Below are positions 1 through 9,680 of a stretch of 64,000 bases of DNA, piece by piece (positions within the stretch are counted from its first letter, which is position 1; each line of letters opens with the position of its first letter). The DNA is from Shouchella xiaoxiensis (GTDB taxonomy: Bacteria; Bacillota; Bacilli; Bacillales; Bacillaceae_D). Both the position numbers and the translations under genes were made by a program. Under the pieces are notes generated by a model. The model ran no database searches. It was not told the origin of the DNA and saw nothing but the letters and a program-made list of their open reading frames with translations. The stretch covers positions 124,001-188,000 of the forward strand of contig NZ_JAFBCV010000002.1 of the NCBI RefSeq assembly GCF_016907895.1, given 5' to 3'.

Positions 1-747
1 TTAGTTGCAATGAGTGCCGCAGTGCTAGAACTGTTTCGCGGTAGCGATATTCAAGCTGATTATGTCGCTGGCCATAGTTTAGGAGAGTATTCTGCTCTCG
101 TTGCTAGCGAGGCACTTTCTTTTGAAGCGGCAATTGCTCTTGTACATAAGCGCGGAAAGCTAATGGAAGAAGCTGTTCCAGAAGGCAAAGGGGCGATGGC
201 AGCTGTTCTTGGATTAGACCAGAAAGCCTTGGAAGACGTGTGTCGTGCTGTTTCACAAGATGGAGAAGTTGCTGAGCTGGCAAACCTGAACTGTCCAGGG
301 CAAATTGTTATTTCGGGGACAGCGAGAGGCATGGAGCAGGCGTCTATAAAAGCAAAAGAAGCCGGTGCCAGAAGAGTGATGCCGCTTGCGGTAAGTGGAC
401 CGTTTCATTCATCGCTAATGAAACCTGCATCTGATAAATTTGAAACGGATCTTCATAATACACAAATCACGATGCCAATGACGCCGGTTGTGGCCAACGT
501 AACTGCAGAAGTAGTGCATGCACCGGAAGTGATACGAGCTTTGCTTGCTGAGCAAATCTATTCGCCTGTTCGCTTTGAAGAAAGCATTCGATACATGGTG
601 GATCAAGGTGTGGATACATTTATTGAAGTTGGTTCAGGTAATGTATTAACTGGACTTGTGAAAAAGATTGATCGGTCGCTGCATGCTTATTCTGTTCAAG
701 ATCAAGCCTCGTTTGAACAGACGGTGGCAGCGGTGAAAGGAGAATGA
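1..747 (+). CDS. fabD: Malonyl-CoA:ACP transacylase, 5' end cut by window
   Basis: The protein moves malonyl groups from CoA to acyl carrier protein, the step that feeds fatty-acid elongation in the cytoplasm. The reading frame is open from base 1, so the true start and the N-terminal GQGSQ region lie outside the window. The active-site serine lies in [10 protein letters not shown] near base 75, and the catalytic histidine in GPFHSSLM near base 400. The stop codon overlaps an ATG and fabG follows at once, then acpP, so this is the tail of a fatty-acid and phospholipid operon (probably plsX-fabD-fabG-acpP). Nothing looks odd in the visible part. Confidence 0.95.
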   Translation, partial: LVAMSAAVLELFRGSDIQADYVAGHSLGEYSALVASEALSFEAAIALVHKRGKLMEEAVPEGKGAMAAVLGLDQKALEDVCRAVSQDGEVAELANLNCPGQIVISGTARGMEQASIKAKEAGARRVMPLAVSGPFHSSLMKPASDKFETDLHNTQITMPMTPVVANVTAEVVHAPEVIRALLAEQIYSPVRFEESIRYMVDQGVDTFIEVGSGNVLTGLVKKIDRSLHAYSVQDQASFEQTVAAVKGE

Positions 748-749
748 CG

Positions 750-1493
750 ATGTTAGCGAATCAAACAGCGATCGTAACAGGAGCTTCACGAGGAATTGGT
801 CGGGCCATTGCGCTTGAACTGGCAGCAAAAGGGGCCAACATTGTTATTAATTATGCAGGAAATCAAGCGAAAGCTGAAGAAGTGGTAGCTCAAGTAAAAG
901 AACTTGGAAGCGAGGCGTTTGCTTATCAAGCGGACGTAGCAAATAGTGACGATGTACAAGCAATGATGAAAGAAACGATTTCTCGCTTTGGCTCAATTGA
1001 TATCCTTGTCAATAATGCGGGTATTACAAAGGACAACTTGCTTATGCGTATGAAGGAGCAAGATTGGGACGACGTTATTGATACAAATTTAAAAGGCGTT
1101 TTTCTTTGTGCAAAAGCAGTAAGTCGTCAAATGATGAAGCAACGTTCTGGTAGAATTATTAATGTGGCATCAGTTGTTGGTGTGTTAGGAAACCCAGGCC
1201 AAGCGAACTACGTGGCTGCTAAGGCTGGTGTTATTGGCTTAACAAAATCACTGGCAAGAGAATTTGCATCAAGAAATGTTCTTGTTAACGCCATTGCGCC
1301 TGGATTTATTTCAACCGATATGACAGACGAGCTCGATTCTACTGCAAAAGAAGCCTTACTTACGCAGATTCCTCTAGGGAAACTGGGCGAACCTGAACAT
1401 GTTGCAAACGTTGTCCGCTTTTTAGCAAGTGATGATGCGGCATACATGACAGGGCAAACGATTCATATCGATGGCGGGATGGTTATGCCATAA
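750..1493 (+). CDS. fabG: 3-oxoacyl-ACP reductase
   Basis: This is the NADPH-dependent ketoreductase of the fatty-acid cycle, a short-chain dehydrogenase of 247 residues. The N-terminal TGASRGIG cofactor motif, the NNAG motif and the YxxxK catalytic pair (YVAAK) are all visible. Two ATGs are possible, at 744 and 750. The GGAG at 739-742 is only one base from the first but seven from the second, so 750 (MLANQTAIV) is preferred. It overlaps or abuts the fabD stop, which suggests translational coupling. Confidence 0.95.
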   Translation: MLANQTAIVTGASRGIGRAIALELAAKGANIVINYAGNQAKAEEVVAQVKELGSEAFAYQADVANSDDVQAMMKETISRFGSIDILVNNAGITKDNLLMRMKEQDWDDVIDTNLKGVFLCAKAVSRQMMKQRSGRIINVASVVGVLGNPGQANYVAAKAGVIGLTKSLAREFASRNVLVNAIAPGFISTDMTDELDSTAKEALLTQIPLGKLGEPEHVANVVRFLASDDAAYMTGQTIHIDGGMVMP

Positions 1494-1504
1494 AAAGGAT
1501 GTGC

Positions 1505-1533
1505 TTGACAGGTAAGCAGCATCTAAGTACAAT
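1505..1533 (+). promoter_or_regulatory. Sigma-A promoter for acpP
   Basis: TTGACA at 1505-1510, a 17-base spacer and TACAAT at 1528-1533 lie in the fabG-acpP gap. This would give acpP a transcript of its own on top of read-through from fabG, which fits the high demand for carrier protein. Confidence 0.75.
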
Positions 1534-1572
1534 TTTTGCTGTGCTAAGAATTTTTGAGAGGAGGTGACTATT

Positions 1573-1806
1573 TTGGCAGATGTAATGGAGCGTGTAACAA
1601 AAATTATTGTTGATCGTCTTGGGGTTGAAGAATCTGAAGTGAAGTTAGAAGCTTCATTTAAAGAAGATCTTAAAGCTGATTCACTTGATGTGGTGGAGCT
1701 TGTAATGGAACTTGAAGATGAGTTCGACATGGAAATTGCTGATGAAGATGCGGAAAAGATTGCTACGGTTAAAGATGTTGTAGACTACATAAATAACAGC
1801 CAATAA
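1573..1806 (+). CDS. acpP: Acyl carrier protein
   Basis: This 77-residue acidic carrier holds growing acyl chains on a 4'-phosphopantetheine arm attached to Ser37 in the ADSLD motif. The start is TTG at 1573, five bases after a perfect AGGAGGTGA (1559-1567). An upstream in-frame GTG at 1564 lies inside that ribosome binding site and is rejected. The residue two before the ADS motif, usually Gly in this family, is Lys34 here. Otherwise the four-helix ACP sequence ([10 protein letters not shown]) is standard. Confidence 0.95.
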   Translation: MADVMERVTKIIVDRLGVEESEVKLEASFKEDLKADSLDVVELVMELEDEFDMEIADEDAEKIATVKDVVDYINNSQ

Positions 1807-1815
1807 CCGATTTTC

Positions 1816-1852
1816 AAAAGAGCCCTCTCAGCTTTTGCTGATGGCTCTTTTT
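1816..1852 (+). terminator. Rho-independent terminator after acpP
   Basis: The arms AAAAGAGCC and GGCTCTTTTT enclose a smaller CAGC/GCTG stem, and the structure ends in a T-run. It closes the fatty-acid operon. Confidence 0.85.
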
Positions 1853-1873
1853 CACATCTTCACACAAAAACAA

Positions 1874-1903
1874 TTACACAACCGAAACAAGATTTGGTAC
1901 AAT
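1874..1903 (+). promoter_or_regulatory. Possible promoter for rnc
   Basis: TTACAC (1874-1879), 18 bases and TACAAT (1898-1903) lie between the acpP terminator and rnc. The -35 box is weak, but rnc needs some promoter here because a terminator precedes it. Confidence 0.4.
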
Positions 1904-1966
1904 TAACGTCAAGAGTAACAATTGTTTCTTAAAATAAATCACACACTCCATTGACTGGAGGCACTT

Positions 1967-2749
1967 ATGCCACAATCATCAAAATATCATCGTAAACCAC
2001 GCTCAGGTGAGCGAAAGCGGACGAGCAGACGATTAGAACTTACCGAAGAACAAAAAAAAGAGTTTGATGGTTTGCTCGTGCGAACAGGGCTTACGTTTGA
2101 AAACCGTAAATTATTAATCCAAGCATTCACCCACTCATCTTACGTGAACGAACAACGTATTTTTTCTTCATCGGACAACGAACGATTGGAGTTTTTAGGC
2201 GATGCAGTTCTTGAGTTAGCTGTTTCTCAATACTTGTTTAAAACGTATAAGAACATGAGTGAAGGGGACATGACGAAGTTGCGTGCTTCTATTGTTTGTG
2301 AACCATCCCTTGCTCGTTTTGCGCAAGAACTTCAATTTGGTAAACTCGTTCTTCTTGGTAAGGGAGAAGAAGTGACGGGTGGACGAACACGACCGGCTTT
2401 ACTGGCTGATGTGTTTGAGGCATTTATCGGCGCCTTATATATGGATCAAGGGCTTGATGCCGTCTTTATGTTTTTATCGCGCTTTATGTATCCAAAAATT
2501 GAAGAAGGTGCATTTACGCACAAAATGGATTTTAAGAGCCAGCTTCAAGAATTTGTTCAGCGTGACAATCGAGGGCAAATCAAGTATTTAATTGTACAGG
2601 AGCGAGGACCTGCTCATGATAGGGAATTCGTATCTGAAGTACAGCTGGATGATCACACGATTGGAACGGGCACGGGGCGTTCGAAAAAAGAAGCAGAGCA
2701 GGTTGCTGCAAAGCAGGCTTTGCTTGCATTAGATTGGAAAGAAAGCTAG
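1967..2749 (+). CDS. rnc: Ribonuclease III
   Basis: This double-strand-specific endonuclease processes rRNA precursors and the SRP RNA. The 260-residue protein has a basic N-terminal extension, the RNase III signature [12 protein letters not shown] at about residues 73-84, and a C-terminal double-stranded RNA-binding domain (GxGxSKKEAEQ near the end). The ATG at 1967 follows TGGAGG with good spacing. In B. subtilis smc follows directly. Here a minus-strand gene intervenes and a terminator ends rnc. Confidence 0.95.
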   Translation: MPQSSKYHRKPRSGERKRTSRRLELTEEQKKEFDGLLVRTGLTFENRKLLIQAFTHSSYVNEQRIFSSSDNERLEFLGDAVLELAVSQYLFKTYKNMSEGDMTKLRASIVCEPSLARFAQELQFGKLVLLGKGEEVTGGRTRPALLADVFEAFIGALYMDQGLDAVFMFLSRFMYPKIEEGAFTHKMDFKSQLQEFVQRDNRGQIKYLIVQERGPAHDREFVSEVQLDDHTIGTGTGRSKKEAEQVAAKQALLALDWKES

Positions 2750-2789
2750 AAAAAAGGAAGCGGAAACGCTCCCTTTTTTCTAGCTTTTT
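2742..2789 (+). terminator. Terminator between rnc and the minus-strand UPF0435 gene
   Basis: A stem of about 20 base pairs with one mismatch has arms running from AAAGCTAG to CTAGCTTT around a GAAA tetraloop. It includes the rnc stop codon and reaches the stop of the opposing gene, so it can separate the two convergent units. Confidence 0.85.
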
Positions 2790-3007
2790 CAGTCTCTTAG
2801 TTGACCAAGCTCTTGCACAATTTCATCCATTTCACTAATAGAAAATGACGGTTGGCGCATGACATGCTTATGTAGCGCGATCAAATCTTCCTGTTTATTT
2901 GGGCTGATTCCAGTTGCTTTGATGACACTTGCATTTACAACGTTCAGCTTTTTTTTCATTTCATCTAACATAACGGTTACTTCTGCTTCGGTTAATTGTT
3001 GACTCAA
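2789..3007 (-). CDS. UPF0435 / DUF1128 family protein (YfkK-like)
   Basis: This is a 72-residue cytoplasmic protein of unknown function. The core MLDEMKKKLNVVNASVI and the C-terminal SISEMDEIVQELGQLRD resemble the B. subtilis YfkK family (family assignment from memory). A TTG at 3007 follows AAAGGAGG on the minus strand with good spacing and gives MSQQLTEAEV. The frame extends further upstream to 3064, but those codons have no ribosome binding site and look untranslated. It stands alone, convergent with rnc and divergent from smc, in a place where Bacillus genomes normally have no gene. Confidence 0.75.
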   Translation of the reverse strand: MSQQLTEAEVTVMLDEMKKKLNVVNASVIKATGISPNKQEDLIALHKHVMRQPSFSISEMDEIVQELGQLRD

Positions 3008-3100
3008 GGTTATATCCTCCTTTAACGGTAGATTAACCATACCATGATTTTTAGTCAAACCCAACTAGAAAGTGAGAGATGGACATGTTCAGCTGTTTTT

Positions 3101-3128
3101 TTGTGTGATAAACTAATAGAGTTATAAA
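3101..3128 (+). promoter_or_regulatory. Likely promoter for the smc-ftsY unit
   Basis: TTGTGT (3101-3106), 16 bases and TATAAA (3123-3128) lie about 90 bases before smc. The spacing is one short of ideal. Because the upstream gene is on the other strand, smc needs its own promoter here. Confidence 0.45.
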
Positions 3129-3218
3129 GATGAAAACGGAGTGTACATACATACGATATGAATCAAAATATAGAATTTAAAATGGTTGTATTGATTGAAA
3201 GAAAGCGAGGGATAACGA

Positions 3219-6200
3219 ATGTTCCTCAAGCGACTTGAAGTAAAAGGATTTAAGTCTTTTGCAGAACCCATTCTAATTGATTTTGTTCCTGGAGTGACGG
3301 CAGTTGTTGGTCCGAATGGAAGTGGCAAAAGTAACATTGCTGATGCAATACGATGGGTGCTCGGTGAACAGAGTGCAAAATCACTCCGTGGAGCGAGGAT
3401 GGAAGATATCATTTTTGCTGGTAGTGATTCAAGAAAAGCGGTTAATGTTGCGGAAGTATCGCTCATTTTAGACAATGAAGACGAACATTTAGCGATTGAT
3501 TACAGTGAAGTAAGTGTAACAAGACGTTTGTATCGATCTGGTGAGAGTGAATACTTATTAAACCGTATGCCCTGTCGTCTAAAAGATATCGTTGACCTCT
3601 TTCTTGATTCCGGCCTTGGGCGAGAGGCCTATTCAATTATTGGTCAAGGAAAGATCGAAGAAATCTTAAGTAGTAAAGCAGAGGACCGACGTACGATATT
3701 TGAAGAAGCCGCTGGAGTTTTAAAATACAAGACTCGGAAACAAAAAGCGGTAAAGCGACTGAATCAAACGGAAGAAAATCTACTTCGTGTAGCTGATATT
3801 CTAAATGAGCTAGAAGGTCAAGTTGAACCACTACGGGAACAAGCCTCAATCGCAAAAGAGTTTTTGGCTTTAAAACAAGAGCAAGAGAGCCTTGATATCC
3901 AAGTGATCGCCAAGGAAATTACGGATCTGCATCATGACTGGCAAACCGAATCTGCACGACTAACAACATTAAAAACAAAGCTGGGTGAGCGGCAAAATCA
4001 GCTCAATGAAACCGAAGAACGTTTAGAACAGTTTCGGACAGAACATGCTGTTGTTAGACAGAAGACGTCTGAGGTTCAACAACTTCGCTTACAAGTAAGC
4101 GAAGAATTGGAAAAAAATGAAGGGCGCCGTGGTATCTTAGAAGAAAGACAGAAAAACGCACTTCAAAATGAAGAACAGCTTACGGCAGCAATCGCTGAGA
4201 AAGAGCTGCAGCAAAACGAATTGGCCAAACAATTAAAAGATGTAAGTGTCGCTCATCAAAAAATGCAGCAAGAAGCAGACCTCGTTAATCAGTCTTATAA
4301 AAAAATACAGGATGCGTTAAACCTTTCGAAGGAAGATCGTGCTGAGCAAATTGAGCATGCAAAAGGTGATTATATAGAATGGCTGAATGAGCAGGCGTCT
4401 TTGCGGAATGAACGTCGCTACCTGAACGAACAGCTCAATCAAAAACAGCGTTCTGTTGAGCGTTCCGAAACGGAAAAACGAGCACTTGAGCAAGAGCTAG
4501 CTGCTTTTGAAAAGACAAATAAAGTACTTGAGCATCAATACAACGAAGTAAAAGAAGCAAGTATGGCAATGAAACAAGAATTGAAGCAGCAAAAAGAGCA
4601 AGAAGAAGCGATAAAAGACCGATTCTTTAAGCAGGAAGCCAAGCTGTATGAAGCGTACGGCGTTTTGCAAAAAATAACGTCCAGGCAAGAAGTGTTACAT
4701 GAAATGGAAGAAGAGTTTGCAGGCTTTTTTCAAGGCGTTAAAGAGATTTTAAAGCACAGAAACCAAAGCTTGTCAGGTGTTATTGGTGCGGTCGCAGAAT
4801 TAATGAAGGTCCCGAAAGAAATTGAAAAAGCAATTGAGCTTGCATTAGGGGCGCAAGCGCAGCATGTGGTTGTGTCCGATGAAAAAGCAGCGCGGGGAGC
4901 GATTGAATTTCTAAAGCAGCGCCGCTTAGGCAGAGCGACCTTCTTGCCTTTGACAACAATTAAGCCTCGTCAAATTCCTGATGCTGTTGTAGCCAAGCTT
5001 GCCAATGCTAATGGTTTTATTGGGGTTGCTTCCGCAAAGCTTCATGTAGAATCGACATATCGACCGATTATGGAATACTTACTTGGGACAACAATCATTG
5101 CGGATACGCTTGCTCACGCGAACCAGCTTGCTCAGCTCGCTAATCATCGATATCGTGTAGTCACGTTAGATGGGGATATCGTCAATCCGGGTGGGTCAAT
5201 GACTGGTGGTAGTCATAAACAAAGCCAATCTTCCCTGTTAAGCCGAAAGCGGGAAAAAGAAGAGCTAGTTACGAAAAAAGAGCAGCTTGACCACGCAATT
5301 TCAAAGCTTGAACAACAAGTGAAACAAGGCAAGGTTGATCGCGAGACCTACAAACAGACAATTGAAGAGCTGGAACAAAAAGAAGCACTTACTCGGAATG
5401 AATTAGAAGAAAAACAGCGTCTGTATCAAGACCAAACGCTTAAATATGAGCGAATGACTCAGGCATTATCACAAGCAACTAGACAAGCATCTGAGCAGAA
5501 TGCCGAGGGTGAGAAAACGAAACAACGACTCTCGGAAATTGACCAAGCAGAAGCGCAGGCCACTTCAGAAGCGAAGCGATTAGAGATCGAAATTGCTCAG
5601 CTTGAGCAGCAGGTACAATCACAGCAAGAGTCAAAAGAAAAACTTACTGTTGAATTGACCGAGCTGAAAGTTAAGCGTGCAGAAGTGAATCAACAATTGC
5701 AGTATAGCCATACGAAAAAAGCAGAATTGAGTCAGCTTGAAGCACAGCTCGTAAAATCGCTTCAAACAGAACGTGAGCACTTTGAGTTACTTCATTCATC
5801 AAGCGACGAACAAGCAGTGACGAAAGATTCATTGGCTAAGCAAATTACACAGGGCTATACAAAAAAGAAGCAACTTGCCGATGAACTTGAACAACTGATG
5901 AAAGAAGATGAACGCTTAAACAACAGTTATCAGCGCCTTGAAACGGAAATGAAACAATTCCAAGGAGAGTATGCGTATACAGTTGACGAGAGTCAAAAAC
6001 TAGAGGTTCGAGTAAATCGTCTCGATGTTGATTTAGATTACCGTTTGAATCGTTTACGTGAAGAATATGAATTGTCTTATGAAGCTGCAGCCCAACACTA
6101 CCCGCTCTCGATTGAAATAGAAGAGGCCAAAGGGAAATTAACGCTATTGAAACGGTCTATTGATGAACTTGGCGTCGTAAATGTTGGAGCAATCGATGAA

Positions 6201-6785
6201 TATGCACGGATGAAGGAGCGCTATGACTTTTTAATGGCGCAAAAAAACGATTTGGCTGAAGCTCGTGGTTCGCTTGATCAAGCGATTGCAGAAATGGACG
6301 AAGAGATGACGAAGCGCTTTAGTGAGACGTTTGCTCAAATTCGAAGCCATTTTCAAGCTGTCTTCACGAAACTATTCGGTGGTGGCGACGCAGATTTAGT
6401 GTTGACAAATAAAGCCGATCCTTTAACCACGGGGATAGAAATTGTTGCTCGTCCACCAGGAAAAAAACGACAGCAGCTTGCGCTTTTATCAGGGGGAGAG
6501 CGCGCACTAACGGCGATTGCGTTACTCTTTGCCATCCTTCAAGTACGTCCTGTTCCATTTTGTGTGCTTGATGAAGTGGAAGCAGCTTTAGATGAAGCAA
6601 ACGTAAGTCGCTTTGCCCAATATTTACGAGACTTCTCTTTAAAAACGCAGTTTATCGTTGTGACTCATCGTAAAGGGACGATGGAAGGCTCTGACGTTTT
6701 GTACGGAGTGACAATGGAGGAATCAGGTGTCTCAAGACTAGTATCGGTTAAGTTAGAAGAAACACGCGAGCTTATTGAAAATTAG
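3219..6785 (+). CDS. smc: Chromosome segregation ATPase SMC
   Basis: This is the condensin subunit that loops and separates sister chromosomes with ScpA and ScpB. At 1188 residues it has the usual length. The Walker A motif GPNGSGKSN is near residue 32. Two long coiled coils rich in Glu, Gln and Lys surround a hinge at roughly residues 505-665. The C-terminal head carries the ABC signature LSGGER and Walker B (FCVLDEVEAALDE). The ATG follows AAGCGAGG. ftsY starts 12 bases downstream, so the two are co-transcribed. Confidence 0.97.
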   Translation: MFLKRLEVKGFKSFAEPILIDFVPGVTAVVGPNGSGKSNIADAIRWVLGEQSAKSLRGARMEDIIFAGSDSRKAVNVAEVSLILDNEDEHLAIDYSEVSVTRRLYRSGESEYLLNRMPCRLKDIVDLFLDSGLGREAYSIIGQGKIEEILSSKAEDRRTIFEEAAGVLKYKTRKQKAVKRLNQTEENLLRVADILNELEGQVEPLREQASIAKEFLALKQEQESLDIQVIAKEITDLHHDWQTESARLTTLKTKLGERQNQLNETEERLEQFRTEHAVVRQKTSEVQQLRLQVSEELEKNEGRRGILEERQKNALQNEEQLTAAIAEKELQQNELAKQLKDVSVAHQKMQQEADLVNQSYKKIQDALNLSKEDRAEQIEHAKGDYIEWLNEQASLRNERRYLNEQLNQKQRSVERSETEKRALEQELAAFEKTNKVLEHQYNEVKEASMAMKQELKQQKEQEEAIKDRFFKQEAKLYEAYGVLQKITSRQEVLHEMEEEFAGFFQGVKEILKHRNQSLSGVIGAVAELMKVPKEIEKAIELALGAQAQHVVVSDEKAARGAIEFLKQRRLGRATFLPLTTIKPRQIPDAVVAKLANANGFIGVASAKLHVESTYRPIMEYLLGTTIIADTLAHANQLAQLANHRYRVVTLDGDIVNPGGSMTGGSHKQSQSSLLSRKREKEELVTKKEQLDHAISKLEQQVKQGKVDRETYKQTIEELEQKEALTRNELEEKQRLYQDQTLKYERMTQALSQATRQASEQNAEGEKTKQRLSEIDQAEAQATSEAKRLEIEIAQLEQQVQSQQESKEKLTVELTELKVKRAEVNQQLQYSHTKKAELSQLEAQLVKSLQTEREHFELLHSSSDEQAVTKDSLAKQITQGYTKKKQLADELEQLMKEDERLNNSYQRLETEMKQFQGEYAYTVDESQKLEVRVNRLDVDLDYRLNRLREEYELSYEAAAQHYPLSIEIEEAKGKLTLLKRSIDELGVVNVGAIDEYARMKERYDFLMAQKNDLAEARGSLDQAIAEMDEEMTKRFSETFAQIRSHFQAVFTKLFGGGDADLVLTNKADPLTTGIEIVARPPGKKRQQLALLSGGERALTAIALLFAILQVRPVPFCVLDEVEAALDEANVSRFAQYLRDFSLKTQFIVVTHRKGTMEGSDVLYGVTMEESGVSRLVSVKLEETRELIEN

Positions 6786-6797
6786 GAGGGTAAACGA

Positions 6798-7787
6798 TTG
6801 AGCTTTTTTAAAAAATTAAAAGACAAGATGTCCCAACAAACAAATGAAGTAACGGATAAATTTAAAACGGGACTTGAAAAAACGCGAACCAACTTCTCTG
6901 GGAAAATGAATGAGTTGATGTCTCGCTACCGCAAAGTTGACGAGGATTTCTTTGAAGATCTTGAAGAGCTCTTAATTAGTGCGGATGTAGGCGTAGCAAC
7001 CGTGATGGATTTAGTTGAGGACTTGAAAGATGAAGTTCGCTTAAGAAACATTAAGGACACAAAGGATATTCAGCCAGTGATTTCAGAAAAATTAGCTGGT
7101 CTGCTTGAAAAGGAAAGAGACGATGCTGCTTTAAACATCCAAGAAGGGGAGCTGACTGTCCTTTTAGTCGTTGGTGTAAATGGCGTTGGTAAAACAACGT
7201 CAATTGGCAAGCTCGCACATCACTTGAAGCAGGAAGGAAAATCTGTCGTCTTGGCTGCAGGTGACACGTTCCGAGCAGGGGCAATTGACCAACTTGACGT
7301 CTGGGGCGAGCGTGTCGGTGTTCCAGTTATTAAGCAGCAGGAAGGCTCGGATCCTGCTGCTGTCATGTATGATGCAATCGCTGCTGCTAAGTCAAGAAAA
7401 GCAGATGTGTTAATTTGCGATACAGCTGGAAGGTTGCAAAATAAGGTCAATCTAATGAATGAGCTTGCAAAAGTAAAGCGCGTTATAGAAAAAGAAGTTC
7501 CTGGAGCACCACATGAGGTTCTTCTTGTCCTTGATTCAACGACGGGTCAAAATGCTCTGTCACAAGCAAAAGCATTCGGTCAAGCAACAAATGTTACTGG
7601 TTTGGTCTTAACGAAGCTTGATGGGACGGCTAAAGGTGGTATTGTAATCGCTGTGCGCCAAGAGCTCGATATTCCAGTTAAGTTCATTGGACTAGGTGAG
7701 CAAAAAGACGATCTTAAACCGTTTAATGCAGAACAATTTGTTTACGGTTTATTTAAAGATATGATTGAGGAATCTACCAGTCAGTAA
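6798..7787 (+). CDS. ftsY: Signal recognition particle receptor FtsY
   Basis: This SRP GTPase docks ribosome-nascent chain complexes at the membrane with Ffh. The 329-residue protein has a basic N-terminal segment, an N domain and a G domain with P-loop GVNGVGKTT near residue 127, DTAGRLQ near 212 and TKLDGTAKGG. The TTG start at 6798 lies just after TAGGAGGG. It lacks the long acidic A domain of proteobacterial FtsY, as is usual in Bacillus. Confidence 0.96.
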   Translation: MSFFKKLKDKMSQQTNEVTDKFKTGLEKTRTNFSGKMNELMSRYRKVDEDFFEDLEELLISADVGVATVMDLVEDLKDEVRLRNIKDTKDIQPVISEKLAGLLEKERDDAALNIQEGELTVLLVVGVNGVGKTTSIGKLAHHLKQEGKSVVLAAGDTFRAGAIDQLDVWGERVGVPVIKQQEGSDPAAVMYDAIAAAKSRKADVLICDTAGRLQNKVNLMNELAKVKRVIEKEVPGAPHEVLLVLDSTTGQNALSQAKAFGQATNVTGLVLTKLDGTAKGGIVIAVRQELDIPVKFIGLGEQKDDLKPFNAEQFVYGLFKDMIEESTSQ

Positions 7788-7817
7788 AGCATGATTTAAA
7801 GATGTTAAGATAAAAAC

Positions 7818-7846
7818 TTGACAGATAAACAGTGATACGGTAATAT
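7818..7846 (+). promoter_or_regulatory. Strong sigma-A promoter for ylxM-ffh
   Basis: A perfect TTGACA (7818-7823), exactly 17 bases and TAATAT (7841-7846) lie in the ftsY-ylxM gap. It separates SRP-core expression from the receptor gene. Confidence 0.8.
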
Positions 7847-7889
7847 GTGTATTCGTAAAGGGAAATGACTTAACATGGAGTGTTGTCCC

Positions 7890-8213
7890 GTGCTCGATAA
7901 AACATTACGTATGAATTACTTATTTGATTTCTATCATCCCTTGTTAACTGAAAAACAGCGTAACTATATGTCTTATTATTATTTAGACGATTTTTCGCTT
8001 GGGGAGATAGCAGATGAGTACGAAGTTAGTCGACAAGCGGTCTATGACAATATCCGCCGGACAGAAGCCATGCTTGAAGAATACGAAGCCAAGCTACTGT
8101 TACTGACAAAGTTTGAACAACGACGAGCTTTACTAAAAGAACTCAAAGAAACGGTTGATGAGCGAGAGAGTGTTATTCTTTCCGTAGTCGAACGGATAGA
8201 GAAACTTGAATAG
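7890..8213 (+). CDS. ylxM: YlxM family SRP-associated helix-turn-helix protein
   Basis: This is a 107-residue UPF0122 protein. It has a sigma-region-4-like helix-turn-helix ([21 protein letters not shown]), and the C-terminal half is a charged helix. Relatives next to ffh have been linked to the SRP GTPase cycle, but the exact role is not settled. GTG at 7890, nine bases after GGAG, gives [12 protein letters not shown], which matches the family N-terminus. An ATG at 7875 is also possible but would add an unusual MECCP. Confidence 0.88.
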   Translation: MLDKTLRMNYLFDFYHPLLTEKQRNYMSYYYLDDFSLGEIADEYEVSRQAVYDNIRRTEAMLEEYEAKLLLLTKFEQRRALLKELKETVDERESVILSVVERIEKLE

Positions 8214-8232
8214 TACGTAGGAGGCGATTTAT

Positions 8233-9588
8233 TTGGCATTTGAAGGACTCGCCGCGCGCCTGCAAGGTACGCTAACGAAAATTCGTGGAAAAGGAAAAGT
8301 AAGCGAACAAGACATCAAAGAAATGATGCGGGAAGTTCGCCTTGCCTTGCTCGAAGCGGATGTTAACTTTAAAGTGGTGAAGCAATTTATTGCCAGCGTC
8401 AAAGAAAAAGCGCTTGGTCAAGAAGTCATGAAGAGCTTAACACCTGGTCAACAAGTTATCAAAGTTGTTAATGAAGAGTTAACCACGTTAATGGGTTCAG
8501 AACAAAGCAAGATCGCTGTTGCGTCAAAAGCTCCAACCATTGTGATGATGGTCGGATTGCAAGGTGCCGGTAAAACAACTACAACAGCTAAATTAGCGAA
8601 TTATTTACGTAAAAAGCACAACCGCAAGCCGTTACTAGCAGCTTGTGATGTCTATCGCCCTGCAGCGATAAAACAGCTTGAGACATTAGGGAAGCAGCTA
8701 GATATGCCAGTGTTTTCACTTGGAGATCAAGTTAGTCCTGTTGAAATTGCTAAACAAGCCGTGTTAAAAGCGAAAGAAGAGCACCATGATTACGTTATTC
8801 TTGATACGGCTGGGCGGCTGCATATTGATGAGTCACTGATGGCGGAACTAAGCGAAATAAAAGCAACCGTTAATCCAGATGAGATTCTCCTTGTTGTTGA
8901 TTCAATGACAGGTCAAGATGCTGTGAACGTTGCTGAAAGCTTTAACGAACAGCTAAGCATCACTGGTGCAGTTCTCACGAAGCTTGATGGAGATACCCGT
9001 GGTGGTGCGGCAATTTCAATTAAAGCAGTAACAAATACTCCTATTAAGTTCGCCGGTATGGGTGAAAAAATCGATCAGTTAGAGCCATTTTATCCTGATC
9101 GAATGGCCTCTCGTATACTTGGTATGGGTGATGTGCTGTCTCTGATTGAAAAAGCGCAATCAAATGTGGATGAAGAGAAAGCGAAGGAGCTTGAAAAGAA
9201 GCTTCGGACAATGGACTTCACGTTTGATGATTTCTTGGAACAGCTTGAGCAAGTGAAAAGCATGGGTCCTCTTGAAGATCTGCTTGGCATGATGCCGGGT
9301 ATGAATAAAAAAGGGATGAAAGATTTAAAGGTCGATGAAAAACAATTGGTTCGAGTTGAAGCAATTGTGAAATCAATGACGCCACTTGAAAAAAGAGATC
9401 CAAGCGTGATCAATGGTAGTCGGCGCAAGCGGATTGCCAAAGGTAGCGGTACAACGATTCAGGATGTCAATCGACTGTTAAAGCAATTTGAAGACATGAA
9501 GAAAATGATGAAACAAATGACAGGTATGCAAGCAGGTAAAGGAAAGAAAAAAGGCAAAGGCCTTGGTGGGTTTAAACTCCCATTCTAA
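8233..9588 (+). CDS. ffh: Signal recognition particle protein Ffh
   Basis: This SRP54-type GTPase binds signal sequences and the small SRP RNA and hands nascent membrane proteins to FtsY. The 451-residue protein has an N domain, a G domain (GLQGAGKTTTT near residue 108, DTAGRLH, TKLDGDTRGG) and a methionine-rich M domain ending in MKKMMKQMTGM followed by a Lys/Gly tail. The start is TTG at 8233 after TAGGAGGCG. It is 19 bases from ylxM, so the pair is one unit. Confidence 0.97.
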   Translation: MAFEGLAARLQGTLTKIRGKGKVSEQDIKEMMREVRLALLEADVNFKVVKQFIASVKEKALGQEVMKSLTPGQQVIKVVNEELTTLMGSEQSKIAVASKAPTIVMMVGLQGAGKTTTTAKLANYLRKKHNRKPLLAACDVYRPAAIKQLETLGKQLDMPVFSLGDQVSPVEIAKQAVLKAKEEHHDYVILDTAGRLHIDESLMAELSEIKATVNPDEILLVVDSMTGQDAVNVAESFNEQLSITGAVLTKLDGDTRGGAAISIKAVTNTPIKFAGMGEKIDQLEPFYPDRMASRILGMGDVLSLIEKAQSNVDEEKAKELEKKLRTMDFTFDDFLEQLEQVKSMGPLEDLLGMMPGMNKKGMKDLKVDEKQLVRVEAIVKSMTPLEKRDPSVINGSRRKRIAKGSGTTIQDVNRLLKQFEDMKKMMKQMTGMQAGKGKKKGKGLGGFKLPF

Positions 9589-9612
9589 TCAACATCTATT
9601 TAAAAGTTTATC

Positions 9613-9641
9613 TTGCGAATAAGTAGATTTGATGATATGAT
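9613..9641 (+). promoter_or_regulatory. Sigma-A promoter for rpsP
   Basis: TTGCGA (9613-9618), 17 bases and TATGAT (9636-9641) lie about 40 bases before the rpsP start. The promoter serves the rpsP-khpA pair. Confidence 0.75.
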
Positions 9642-9680
9642 AAAAAATTGTGTGTATTATTATTTGGAGGTGTACAGCAA

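Noticed and set aside
2742-3064. Longer form of the UPF0435 protein starting at 3064
   Set aside because: The upstream codons contain the AAAGGAGG site that serves the TTG at 3007, and the extra residues do not fit the family.
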